Below are positions 1-5,895 of a DNA stretch of 5,913 nt, piece by piece. The stretch lies in the NCBI GenBank assembly GCA_027003085.1, contig JALWYR010000121.1, positions 1 to 5,913 on the forward strand. The letters are read 5' to 3'. Positions within the stretch are counted from its first letter, which is position 1; every line of letters begins with the position of its first letter. A program made the position numbers and the translations under genes. The notes under the pieces are model-generated. The model was given only the letters and a program-made list of their open reading frames with translations, made no database searches and was not told the origin of the DNA. Source of the DNA: Flavobacteriales bacterium. GTDB lineage: Bacteria > Bacteroidota > Bacteroidia > Flavobacteriales > Flavobacteriaceae.

Positions 1-127
1 TGAAAAGTGGAAGACCTTATGATCCAAATCATGAACCAACCCCTTTTAACACTTATCAAAAAGCTAAATGATAAAATTCAATAAATAAAATTTGGAAAAT
101 AACACAGTTCATTCCGACCGATCCGTG

Positions 128-156
128 CTGCGGCGACAGCCTGTCCCGTACCGCAG
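128..156. repeat. Interrupted stem-loop (inverted repeat)
   Basis: CTGCGG at 128-133 is the exact reverse complement of CCGCAG at 151-156. Inside it GACA (135-138) pairs with TGTC (142-145) around a GCC loop, leaving CCGTA (146-150) unpaired. It is followed by GTCGGGAAGG rather than a run of T, so it is not a classical terminator on the plus strand. The function is unknown; it may be a 3' structure of something to the left of the window. Confidence 0.4.
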
Positions 157-209
157 GTCGGGAAGGAATCTCATCATGGATTGGACATTAGTAACGTAAA
201 ATTCCGCCC

Positions 210-268
210 CGGATGAAGCATCCGTGTAGAGATTTCTCAGTCGCGCCCTTCGGGCACTTCTTCGAAAT
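210..268. repeat. Hairpin cluster resembling a dispersed intergenic repeat
   Basis: A perfect 6-bp hairpin, CGGATG-AAG-CATCCG, occupies 210-224. Right after it GAGATTTCTC (229-238) leads into a nested hairpin: ATTTC (232-236) can pair with GAAAT (264-268), and inside that GCCC (245-248) pairs with GGGC (252-255) around a TTC loop. From memory, the pattern of AGATTTCTC, a short GC hairpin and then TCGAAAT is common in intergenic repeats of Bacteroidota genomes. I cannot confirm that here because only one copy is present. Confidence 0.4.
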
Positions 269-344
269 AACACGCTACTTCAATGTTTACAATATGAGAA
301 CGCAAATCGTAAATCGATAAATCATCGGTTCGATATTCATTATT

Positions 345-790
345 CGAGGGCGGCCTGCCGCCCGAGTCCAAGCGCCAGGGATGGAAGCGGTATGAGCCGA
401 CGGCGATGCCGATGGTTTTCCGCCCGGAGGAGGCTGACAATGGGAAGCCCCACGCACGGGCGGGCGCGGGCAAGCAGCAGGCGCAGCCCGCGCAAAACCA
501 CGGCATTCGCCAAGGCGAATTTAAGCGGACAGCCCGGCGGCTGCCGCGTGAGGAACGGCAAGCGGGAGGACGCTCCGCCGGCCGAAGCGATTGCCGTGGC
601 GCCGCCGCGGCGCGCAGCAGCGCGCCGGGCGGATGGCCGGATGCAAACGTTTGAAAATTAGCCATCGCCCCGGCCCCGCGGCGAAGCCGCGGGGCCGGGG
701 CGCGGATAAGTCCGGTTCAACATCCGGCCATCCGCAGCGGGCTTCGCCCGCCGGCGGCGCCCCGAACGCAGGCAGCCGGGCGCCCTAAAA
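345..790. other. GC-rich, hairpin-dense non-coding block
   Basis: Base composition jumps from mixed to very GC-rich at about 345 and drops again at about 786, just before the tmRNA promoter. Perfect inverted repeats follow one another: 348-353/358-363 (6 bp), 464-471/486-493 (8 bp), 505-511/514-520 (7 bp), 608-615/620-627 (8 bp), 666-682/686-702 (17 bp), 737-742/746-751 (6 bp) and 756-762/778-784 (7 bp). CCACGGCA at 498-505 also has its complement at 592-599. Several frames are open, but their translations are low-complexity Arg/Ala/Pro/Gly strings, as expected from GC-rich DNA. There is no recognisable domain and no promoter motif. I read it as non-coding, either a repeat element or a structured RNA; which of these is unresolved. 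Confidence 0.55.
629..735. repeat. 107-nt imperfect palindrome with a 17-bp perfect GC stem
   Basis: The outer arms, GCGGATGGCCGGATG (629-643) and its exact complement (721-735), are 15 bp long. TTGAA (651-655) pairs with TTCAA (716-720) next to them. The centre is a perfect 17-bp stem, 666-682 with 686-702, made only of G and C around a GAA loop. No T tract follows on either strand, so it is not a standard intrinsic terminator. The nested symmetry is reminiscent of REP/BIME-type extragenic palindromes or a small mobile palindromic element, but no transposase or target duplication is visible. Confidence 0.6.
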
Positions 791-794
791 ACAC

Positions 795-825
795 TTGACA
801 AAACCCGATTTTGGCACTATCTTTG
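795..825 (+). promoter_or_regulatory. Promoter of ssrA (Bacteroidota -33/-7 type)
   Basis: TTG at 795-797 and TATCTTTG at 818-825 match the Bacteroidota primary sigma consensus, TTG then TAnnTTTG, with 20 bases between them against a usual 19-21. The mature tmRNA 5' end lies 14 bases after the -7 element, leaving room for a short leader that RNase P would remove. This is the only strong promoter in the left part of the window and it fits a highly expressed stable RNA. Confidence 0.85.
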
Positions 826-838
826 CAAACGAAAACAC

Positions 839-1236
839 GGGGCCGAACGGTTTCGACGGCAGGTTCTTTGACAGGTTAGCATGCCGAGGTTGGGATTGCC
901 TCGTTAATCAAGTCCCGGAAACAATAAACGGCGAAGCTAACTTTGCACTCGCTGCCTAATCCCGAAGCACAGTAGGGATTACGGCCAACGTTCCCGCAAG
1001 GCGGGAAGGCGAGAAGTCCCTCGGAGGCCTTGGTTTACGGCATCCGGCACAGGGGCTCCGTAAAAGTAAACCTAGGATCGGCGATGCTCCTAAGCCGTTC
1101 CGAAACCCGTAGGAGCTAAGCCGGAAGTGGCCTGTCTGCGGGCAGCTTCCGGACGAAAACCAAACGCAGACTAAGCATGTAGAAAACCTGCCGAATGCCT
1201 GACCGGACGAGGGTTCGAGTCCCTCCGGCTCCACTA
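839..1236 (+). ncRNA. ssrA: Transfer-messenger RNA (tmRNA)
   Basis: tmRNA rescues ribosomes stalled on broken mRNAs. It is charged with alanine, enters the A site with SmpB and supplies a short reading frame encoding a degradation tag. The tRNA-like ends are clear: GGGGCCG (839-845) pairs with CGGCTCC (1226-1232), and the third pair is the G-U wobble (841 with 1230) that alanyl-tRNA synthetase recognises. The T arm is GAGGG-TTCGAGT-CCCTC (1209-1225) and the discriminator is A1233. The tmRNA 5' signature GGTTTCGACGG sits at 848-858. The tag frame at 930-959 gives GEANFALAA. A helix, TAATCCC (957-963) with GGGATTA (975-981), closes around its stop, and TTCCCGC/GCGGGAA (991-1007) fits a downstream pseudoknot stem. 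The DNA has CTA at 1234-1236 where CCA would be, so the CCA end is probably added after transcription and the encoded part ends at 1233. One-piece type, not permuted. Confidence 0.95.
930..959 (+). other. tmRNA tag-peptide reading frame (A)GEANFALAA
   Basis: The resume codon is probably GGC (930-932), followed by GAA GCT AAC TTT GCA CTC GCT GCC and stop TAA (957-959). With the alanine carried by the tmRNA itself the tag is A-GEANFALAA. The ALAA end is the usual signal for ClpXP-type proteases, and the Gly-Glu start matches the GENNYALAA-like tags known in Bacteroidota. Ala-Asn-Phe here replaces Asn-Asn-Tyr of that common form. Confidence 0.9.
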
Positions 1237-1241
1237 CATTG

Positions 1242-1270
1242 CCGCCTCAATCTATGGGGCGGTTTTTTTT
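1242..1270 (+). terminator. Rho-independent terminator of ssrA
   Basis: CCGCCTC (1242-1248) pairs with GGGGCGG (1256-1262), including one G-U, around a 7-base loop. A run of eight T (1263-1270) follows immediately. It lies directly after the tmRNA 3' end. The last T bases overlap the TAA stop codon of the convergent response-regulator gene. On the minus strand the same hairpin is followed by CAATGTAG, so it should not terminate the opposing transcript efficiently. Confidence 0.88.
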
Positions 1271-2024
1271 ATTGGAACAAGTCCAGGAAAAATTTCCGGT
1301 TGGCCCGGGAAATGGGCACACGATAGTTGTTTTCCAGCACAATGTAGCCCTCGTTTTCGTAGCTGCGCACCTTGTGGATGTTGATAATGTGCGATTTGTG
1401 GCATTTGAAAAACACGCGTTGGTCGAGTTTTTTCTCAAACTTGCCGATGTTGTAGGAACTGAGCAGTTCCGAGCCGTCGGTCAGGTGGAATTTGGTATAA
1501 CCTTCGGTGCCCTCGATGTGCAGCACTTCGTCCACCGGAATAAACGAGAGTCCCGTAGGGGTGGGCACAATGATTTTACCTGCGGCGCGAATGTTTTCGC
1601 CCAGCAGGGCAATGAGTTCGCGGGTTTGTTCCTGTTCGCGGTTTTGACGGATGCGTTCGACGGCTTTTTGGACGGCCGCCTGCAAATCGTCCGGGTCGAT
1701 GGGTTTGAGGATGTAGTCCACCGCCGAGTGCTTGATGGCGTCCAGGGCATATTGGGGATGGGCGGTTACAAAGATGAGTTGAAAGCGGATTTCGCCCAGT
1801 TGTGCCAGGAGTTCCAATCCGTCCATGCGGGGCATTTGGACATCGAGAAAAACAATATCGGGTTGATTGGCGGATTCACGCAAGAAGCGAAGGGCGTCTT
1901 CGGGCCGGTGGAATGATTGGCGAATTTCCATGTGGGGAAAAAGTTCATTCAATTGACGTTCCAAGGTTTGGAGGGTGGATTGTTCGTCGTCCACCAACAC
2001 GGCGGTAAGATTCATTGGTTTCAT
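1269..2024 (-). CDS. LytTR-family response regulator
   Basis: A 251-residue cytoplasmic transcription regulator, the partner of the kinase encoded just upstream. Residues ~7-125 are a receiver domain: acidic pocket Asp12-Asp13-Glu14, phosphoacceptor Asp61 in FLDVQMPRMDG, switch Thr87 and Lys107 in the conserved LKP. Residues ~150-250 are a LytTR DNA-binding domain, with typical HKSHIINI (209-216) and the GYI..NN.RVPISR segment (226-240). Length is normal for the LytR/AgrA/AlgR type. The start ATG at 2024 overlaps the kinase stop as ATGA, implying translational coupling; a second ATG three codons on (2015) is possible. No Shine-Dalgarno is seen, which is normal in Bacteroidota. The frame is open further upstream to 2387, but that part is a shadow of the kinase. 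Target genes cannot be read from the window. The stop abuts the terminator of the convergent ssrA gene. Confidence 0.93.
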   Translation of the reverse strand: MKPMNLTAVLVDDEQSTLQTLERQLNELFPHMEIRQSFHRPEDALRFLRESANQPDIVFLDVQMPRMDGLELLAQLGEIRFQLIFVTAHPQYALDAIKHSAVDYILKPIDPDDLQAAVQKAVERIRQNREQEQTRELIALLGENIRAAGKIIVPTPTGLSFIPVDEVLHIEGTEGYTKFHLTDGSELLSSYNIGKFEKKLDQRVFFKCHKSHIINIHKVRSYENEGYIVLENNYRVPISRANRKFFLDLFQ

Positions 2025-4825
2025 AGCTTTGTGATTTGAAAACGTGCAAGGGTGCCGGGAAAGGGATTTCCGGGGAAAGCTTCGCGGGTGGTAAACCGGA
2101 TGTTCCATTTGCCGGATTGGTTCAGGAAATAGATACGGTTTTTCAGGATATGCGACGAACGGTAACGCTTGTTTTTCTGTTTGCGGTTTTGGCGAATGCC
2201 AATGCCATCGTCTTCGATTTCGACTACGATGCTGCGGTTTCCCGCCTTGCGGAATCGTAAACATAAACGGCCGGGGCCTTCCTTGTTGAAGAGGCCGTGA
2301 ACAAGGGCATTTTCCACCACCGGTTGCAGAAGCATGGTGGGTATGCGCAGGCGGGAAGGGTCCAGGCCTTCCTCGATGTCCACACAATAGGAAAAGCGCC
2401 GGCCGAAACGCAGGCGTTCGATGTCGAGATAATTGCGCAACAGCTGAATTTCCTCGTCCAAACCGATGTCATCCAATTCGGAAATTTCGAAAAATCGACG
2501 TATGAGTTTGGAAAATTTGACCAAGTAGCGGTTGGAATTTTTAATATCGTTTTGTCCTATAAAATTCTGGATGGCAGCCAAGGCATTGAAAACAAAATGA
2601 GGGTTCATTTGGCTGCGCAAAGCGCGTAGCTGTAATTCGGTCAGTTGTTTTTCGCGCAACAACCGCCGGGTTTGGTTGCGTTGGTAGCGCCGTGCTAAAC
2701 TCCAAACACTCCATCCCACCAACACGCTGAAAAGGAGTAATCCGGCGATGCGTGTTCCTGTGCGTTGCCACCATAGGGGCAAGATTGAAAAACGGAATTC
2801 GGTTTGTTTGTTTTCCTTGTGGATTTGCAGGCGGTAATCACCGGGAGGCAACTGGGAGAAGGTCAGCCGGTCGCTGCCGGTTTCCATCCATTGGTTTTGG
2901 AGTGGGAGCAGGCGATAGGCAAATTTGGGTGTTTTTTCGCCCGAAAATTCAATCATACCCACGCGGGCGGTCAGTTGAAGGCCTTTACGGTAGGGAACCG
3001 ATGCGCCGTTGCGCAGGGGTTTTCCTCCGGCCCGGACGTTTTCCCAATACAAGTCCACCAATTGCGAAGGCGGCGACAGCTTGTCGAGCGGGATGATGCT
3101 TACGCCTTTGTTTCCGGTGGCAATAAGGTCGTTGCCGGTTACATATACATCGCGCACAGGCGTGGAAGCCAAGCCGTGAAACCGGGTATAAACGGCCCGG
3201 AGCCGCGGAACGGAATCCCTGGTGAGGAAGCGAAAAACGCCCTTGCTTGTGGCCAAAAAAAGTTCGTCGCCACGCACAAAACCCGACTGAACCGACAAGT
3301 AATCGGTGTGTTCCAACAAGACGGGTCGCCGGTTGCGCACCATGTAGCATCCGAAGCCGTCGGTGCAAATAAGTAAATACCCCCGGAATTCCAGCAAAGT
3401 AAGCACCGGGTGACTGAAACCGGGCAAATAGGATTGCAAACTTTTGCCATCGAAACGATATACCCCACCCGAAGTAGCCAGCAAGAAAGTGTCGCGAAAA
3501 ACAAACAAGTCGCGTATGCCGATAAAGGGATATTCCTTCAAGGATTTCATATCGGCGGGCCGTATGCGGGCAAAGGCATGGGCCTTGAACGTGTAGAGCC
3601 CGCCGCGCCACCATTGCAGGTCAACGGCTTTGCGGAAATTGCGAAAGCCGTTGTCTTTGGAAATAATTTGTTTTCCCTTACGAATAAAAAGCCTGCGGTC
3701 GGCAATGAAAAAAGTGCGTTTCAGTTGTGGTATTTCCACCACATTAAAAATAAAATCCTTTACCCGGATAAAGGGTTCGAAGTTTTTGGAAACACTGTCG
3801 TAGTGATAAAATCCGCTATTGAAAACATTGAGGTAGAGCCCGTCGGAAATGCGGGTGAGTTTTCCTGTTTTATGACCCGTTAGCCGGTGCCGGACAAAAC
3901 GCATATTGGCCGGCAGCATATATACGCCGTCGTTGAAAACCGAAAACCAAATGTTGCCGCTGCGGTCTATCATGGCGGTGTGAAAATCAAAAGGGGGATG
4001 AAGTTGGATTTCCTGCAAACGGTTTTTTCCGTCCCACAGCGCCAAATATTTTTTTCCGTTAATAAAAATCCGTCCATTCGAAGAAGTAAAACGGGGAAAT
4101 TTCACGGAACGGGGGAAAGGGATTTTATGCAGGGACAACCGGTTGAGATTCAGGAAAACGGCATACCTGTTGGTGAGCCAACAATAAATACTATCGTTGA
4201 TTTGTCCGCGATGTCGTACCACCGACCACCATCCGGGCCGGTACCATGATTTGGCAACTTGTTTATTTTTGTCCAATACCATTAAACTGTCGTCATTGAT
4301 TTCCAGTTGTTTCCAACGCGGATGAAAAACAAAAAGCGAACGGCTGTTCAAGGAAAAAATCCGGTGATTTTTTTTGGGATAAATCTTCCATTTGTTTTTT
4401 TGGAAAATGAAAATAAGTTTTCCGGAATGGAAAGCGATACGGTTTCCGGCCACATTGATGCTGCCGGGGTATAGTACTTTTAGTGTGTCGGAAGCCGGAA
4501 AGGCAAACACGCTATCATTGCGAATGAATCCCAAAGCATGTGATTTTGAAAAATACCAAGTGCGACCGTCGGGCGTAAATCGAATGTCCCAAATATCGTT
4601 GACCGGAAGACCGTTGCGGGTGGAGAACACCTTAATGTGGCGACCGTCGTATTTGACCAATCCTTTGTCGGTGAGAATCCAAATGAACCCGCGATAATCC
4701 TGGGCCGTACGATAAACATGGTCGCTGGGTAGCCCGTCGTCGGTGGTCAGGTGCCGGTAGATTTGTGCGGATAAAAAACTCCCTGTTGCAAAGGTCAGCA
4801 GCGCAACAAGGAGTATGGATTTCAT
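2021..4825 (-). CDS. Periplasmic-propeller sensor histidine kinase (LytS/YehU type)
   Basis: A 934-residue inner-membrane sensor kinase. Order: signal peptide 1-20 (probable cut after FLSA, before QIY); two-component propeller (Reg_prop) region ~22-580, clearest at DDGLPSDHVY, NGLPVNDIWDIRFTPDG (71-87) and MIDRSGNIWF (285-294); Y_Y_Y domain ~588-680; one membrane helix ~690-711; a basic, probably coiled-coil linker ~712-738; His_kinase domain with LRSQMNPHFVFN, phosphorylated His743; HATPase with N box QPVVENALVHG (Asn839) and G1 box EDDGIGI (871-877). A clear G2 glycine box is not seen (SSHILKNRIYFLN around 890-902). No receiver or HTH is fused, so it is not a hybrid HTCS regulator. The upstream ATG at 4885 would add 20 residues ahead of the signal peptide, overlap the preceding gene and lie upstream of the candidate promoter, so the start at 4825 is preferred. 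The ligand is unknown; similar sensors respond to polysaccharides or envelope signals, but nothing here identifies one. The stop overlaps the regulator start. Confidence 0.93.
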   Translation of the reverse strand: MKSILLVALLTFATGSFLSAQIYRHLTTDDGLPSDHVYRTAQDYRGFIWILTDKGLVKYDGRHIKVFSTRNGLPVNDIWDIRFTPDGRTWYFSKSHALGFIRNDSVFAFPASDTLKVLYPGSINVAGNRIAFHSGKLIFIFQKNKWKIYPKKNHRIFSLNSRSLFVFHPRWKQLEINDDSLMVLDKNKQVAKSWYRPGWWSVVRHRGQINDSIYCWLTNRYAVFLNLNRLSLHKIPFPRSVKFPRFTSSNGRIFINGKKYLALWDGKNRLQEIQLHPPFDFHTAMIDRSGNIWFSVFNDGVYMLPANMRFVRHRLTGHKTGKLTRISDGLYLNVFNSGFYHYDSVSKNFEPFIRVKDFIFNVVEIPQLKRTFFIADRRLFIRKGKQIISKDNGFRNFRKAVDLQWWRGGLYTFKAHAFARIRPADMKSLKEYPFIGIRDLFVFRDTFLLATSGGVYRFDGKSLQSYLPGFSHPVLTLLEFRGYLLICTDGFGCYMVRNRRPVLLEHTDYLSVQSGFVRGDELFLATSKGVFRFLTRDSVPRLRAVYTRFHGLASTPVRDVYVTGNDLIATGNKGVSIIPLDKLSPPSQLVDLYWENVRAGGKPLRNGASVPYRKGLQLTARVGMIEFSGEKTPKFAYRLLPLQNQWMETGSDRLTFSQLPPGDYRLQIHKENKQTEFRFSILPLWWQRTGTRIAGLLLFSVLVGWSVWSLARRYQRNQTRRLLREKQLTELQLRALRSQMNPHFVFNALAAIQNFIGQNDIKNSNRYLVKFSKLIRRFFEISELDDIGLDEEIQLLRNYLDIERLRFGRRFSYCVDIEEGLDPSRLRIPTMLLQPVVENALVHGLFNKEGPGRLCLRFRKAGNRSIVVEIEDDGIGIRQNRKQKNKRYRSSHILKNRIYFLNQSGKWNIRFTTREAFPGNPFPGTLARFQITKL

Positions 4826-4842
4826 TTGTGTGATTTTGGTTA

Positions 4843-4850
4843 CAAAGGTA
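4843..4850 (-). promoter_or_regulatory. Candidate -7 promoter element of the kinase/regulator operon
   Basis: Read on the minus strand, TACCTTTG matches TAnnTTTG exactly. It ends 17 bases before the kinase ATG at 4825 and lies inside the 32-bp gap after the lipoprotein stop. That would give a leader of only about 10-12 bases. No TTG lies at the usual 19-21-base distance upstream (the nearest is about 32 bases away), so the promoter may be weak, activator-dependent or a chance match. Confidence 0.55.
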
Positions 4851-4857
4851 GCCGAAT

Positions 4858-5361
4858 TTAATGGATTTGGTCGATATAGGTGCAAATGAGACCGTCTTGG
4901 ATTTGGTCGCCGCCTGCGGTGGTTCCGCTAAACGATATTTTAACCAAATCCCCTTGGCCGGATGCTTCTTGCACAACTTGGAAAGTGAACTGGCCGGTGA
5001 TGACCTGCCCGTCGATAATCAGGTGCGAACCGGAGGTTTGTAGCCAATCGGCAACCAGGCCTGAGGTTTCGCCCTGACCCGATGCCGAGCTGTGGAAGTA
5101 GAAATCGGGGTTTTGGTCCGACCAGATGTCATAGACTTTCCGTCCGATGTTGTTGGAAGATGCAGGCCAAATTTCGGCCGTTACTTGGGCTTCGGTTTTT
5201 TGTACCCATTGGCCGTTGAGCTTATACCGGACGGCATATTCGCAGGCGTCGGGTTCGGGGTCGGGCGGGTCTTTGCGCGGCCAGCACCCCGTTCCGAAGA
5301 GGGAAACAAAGGCCAAGCTAAGCATTAACCCGGACGGAAAGATGAATTTTATTTTTTTCAT
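4858..5361 (-). CDS. Small lipoprotein of unknown function, paralogue of the next gene upstream
   Basis: 167 residues. The N-terminus MKKIKF plus a hydrophobic stretch ends in FGTGC, so Cys26 is the likely acylated residue. The lipobox is imperfect because Gly, not Leu/Val/Ile, sits at -3. A Pro/Asp/Glu linker (PRKDPPDPEPDA) follows and may act as a surface-export signal or spacer. The remainder looks like a small beta-rich domain with Cys40 near its start and Cys160 near its end, which could form a disulphide. It shares several points with the adjacent 171-residue protein: FYFHSSAS (87-94), a FSGT motif (144-147) and the ending C-TYIDQIH, a C-x-x-I-D-x-I pattern. The gene starts 18 bp after that gene and ends 32 bp before the kinase, suggesting one operon. 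No known family was recognised. Confidence 0.85.
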   Translation of the reverse strand: MKKIKFIFPSGLMLSLAFVSLFGTGCWPRKDPPDPEPDACEYAVRYKLNGQWVQKTEAQVTAEIWPASSNNIGRKVYDIWSDQNPDFYFHSSASGQGETSGLVADWLQTSGSHLIIDGQVITGQFTFQVVQEASGQGDLVKISFSGTTAGGDQIQDGLICTYIDQIH

Positions 5362-5379
5362 ATCGATAAGTTTTTCCGG

Positions 5380-5895
5380 TTAGCGTATTTCATCGATTTT
5401 GACACATAAGTGCCCTTCGATGGTATGTTGGACACTTTGATCATCGTCGAATGTTCCCGAAAATTCATAGTAAACCCGTCCGCCTTGTTGGTCGTCCAGA
5501 CGCTTGCATACGAATTGGAGCGATACCGGCGATTGATTATTCCAAAGGGAAACAATGTCCAGTTTGGAACCTTCGGTGATGTCGGGCATGGAAACCTGTG
5601 CGGAAGTTTGATTCACATCCGTGGCCGAGGATTGGAAAATATATCCGTTGCCCAATTGATGCACCATCAGGAAATTTCCGGGGCTTTGACTACGGTGTTC
5701 GTAGTACACCATAAGTGCGGCACCGGTGCCTTGGGGCAAAAATACTTCTTGTCCGTTATCCACCCGGTAATAGAGGCCGGAGGCGCCGCAGCTATATTCG
5801 TTTCCGGGTTCGGGCTCCGGCTCCGGTTGACACATACTACCCATAGTGAGGAACGCTATGGCAACGGGAATAAAAAATTTCAAATGTTTAAACAT
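5380..5895 (-). CDS. Small lipoprotein of unknown function, first of a tandem pair
   Basis: 171 residues. A hydrophobic signal sequence ends in MGSMC, making Cys22 the likely lipidated residue, although Met at -1 and Gly at -3 depart from the usual lipobox. A strict Pro-Glu repeat (QPEPEPEPG, residues 23-31) follows, encoded by a short hexanucleotide-like repeat near 5808-5828. The domain after it aligns with the neighbouring 167-residue protein: YIFQSSAT (85-92), EFSGTF (144-149) and the ending C-VKIDEIR, with Cys36 and Cys164 in matching positions and an extra Cys130. The start is the ATG at 5895. The 18 bases left upstream are A/T-rich without a Shine-Dalgarno, and its promoter lies outside the window. 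Probably anchored in the outer membrane or exposed at the surface; function unknown. Confidence 0.85.
   Translation of the reverse strand: MFKHLKFFIPVAIAFLTMGSMCQPEPEPEPGNEYSCGASGLYYRVDNGQEVFLPQGTGAALMVYYEHRSQSPGNFLMVHQLGNGYIFQSSATDVNQTSAQVSMPDITEGSKLDIVSLWNNQSPVSLQFVCKRLDDQQGGRVYYEFSGTFDDDQSVQHTIEGHLCVKIDEIR

Larger units (their letters stand above)
1..344. other. Non-coding stretch, AT-rich at its left end
   Basis: I see no convincing gene here. Bases 1-115 are AT-rich, with no long open frame and no TAnnTTTG promoter motif on either strand. From about 115 the composition becomes mixed and several short inverted repeats appear. One is an interrupted stem at 128-156; the others are the hairpins at 210-268, described separately. 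No hairpin is followed by a T tract, so none reads as a rho-independent terminator. Position 1 happens to begin with TGA, but without upstream sequence it cannot be called the end of a gene. Confidence 0.6.

Noticed and set aside
237..665. 142-codon minus-strand open frame through the GC-rich block
   Set aside because: The translation is Arg/Ala/Pro/Gly-rich low-complexity sequence that runs through several perfect hairpins, its start lies beside the palindrome, and no promoter or domain is seen. Open frames also exist in other phases, as expected from high GC.
666..702. 17-bp GC stem as a rho-independent terminator
   Set aside because: No T run follows on either strand; the bases after it are CGGATAAG (plus) and ATGGCTAA (minus).
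392..788. Plus-strand open frames of 65-89 codons in the GC-rich block
   Set aside because: They overlap one another in different frames with similar basic low-complexity composition, which marks them as by-products of base composition.
345..790. CRISPR array
   Set aside because: There are many inverted repeats but no regularly spaced direct repeats with unique spacers.
956..1234. 92-codon minus-strand frame opposite ssrA
   Set aside because: It is the antisense of the tmRNA, a frequent false gene call; the tmRNA structure explains the sequence fully.
1239..1916. 225-codon plus-strand frame
   Set aside because: It lies wholly antisense to the response regulator, whose receiver and LytTR motifs are unmistakable, and its start falls inside the ssrA terminator.
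2025..2387. N-terminal extension of the response regulator
   Set aside because: The extra 121 residues overlap the kinase ATPase domain out of frame, while the receiver domain begins properly at the ATG overlapping the kinase stop.
4826..4885. Kinase start 20 codons further upstream
   Set aside because: It would put polar residues before a clean signal peptide, overlap the lipoprotein gene and start upstream of the TACCTTTG promoter element.
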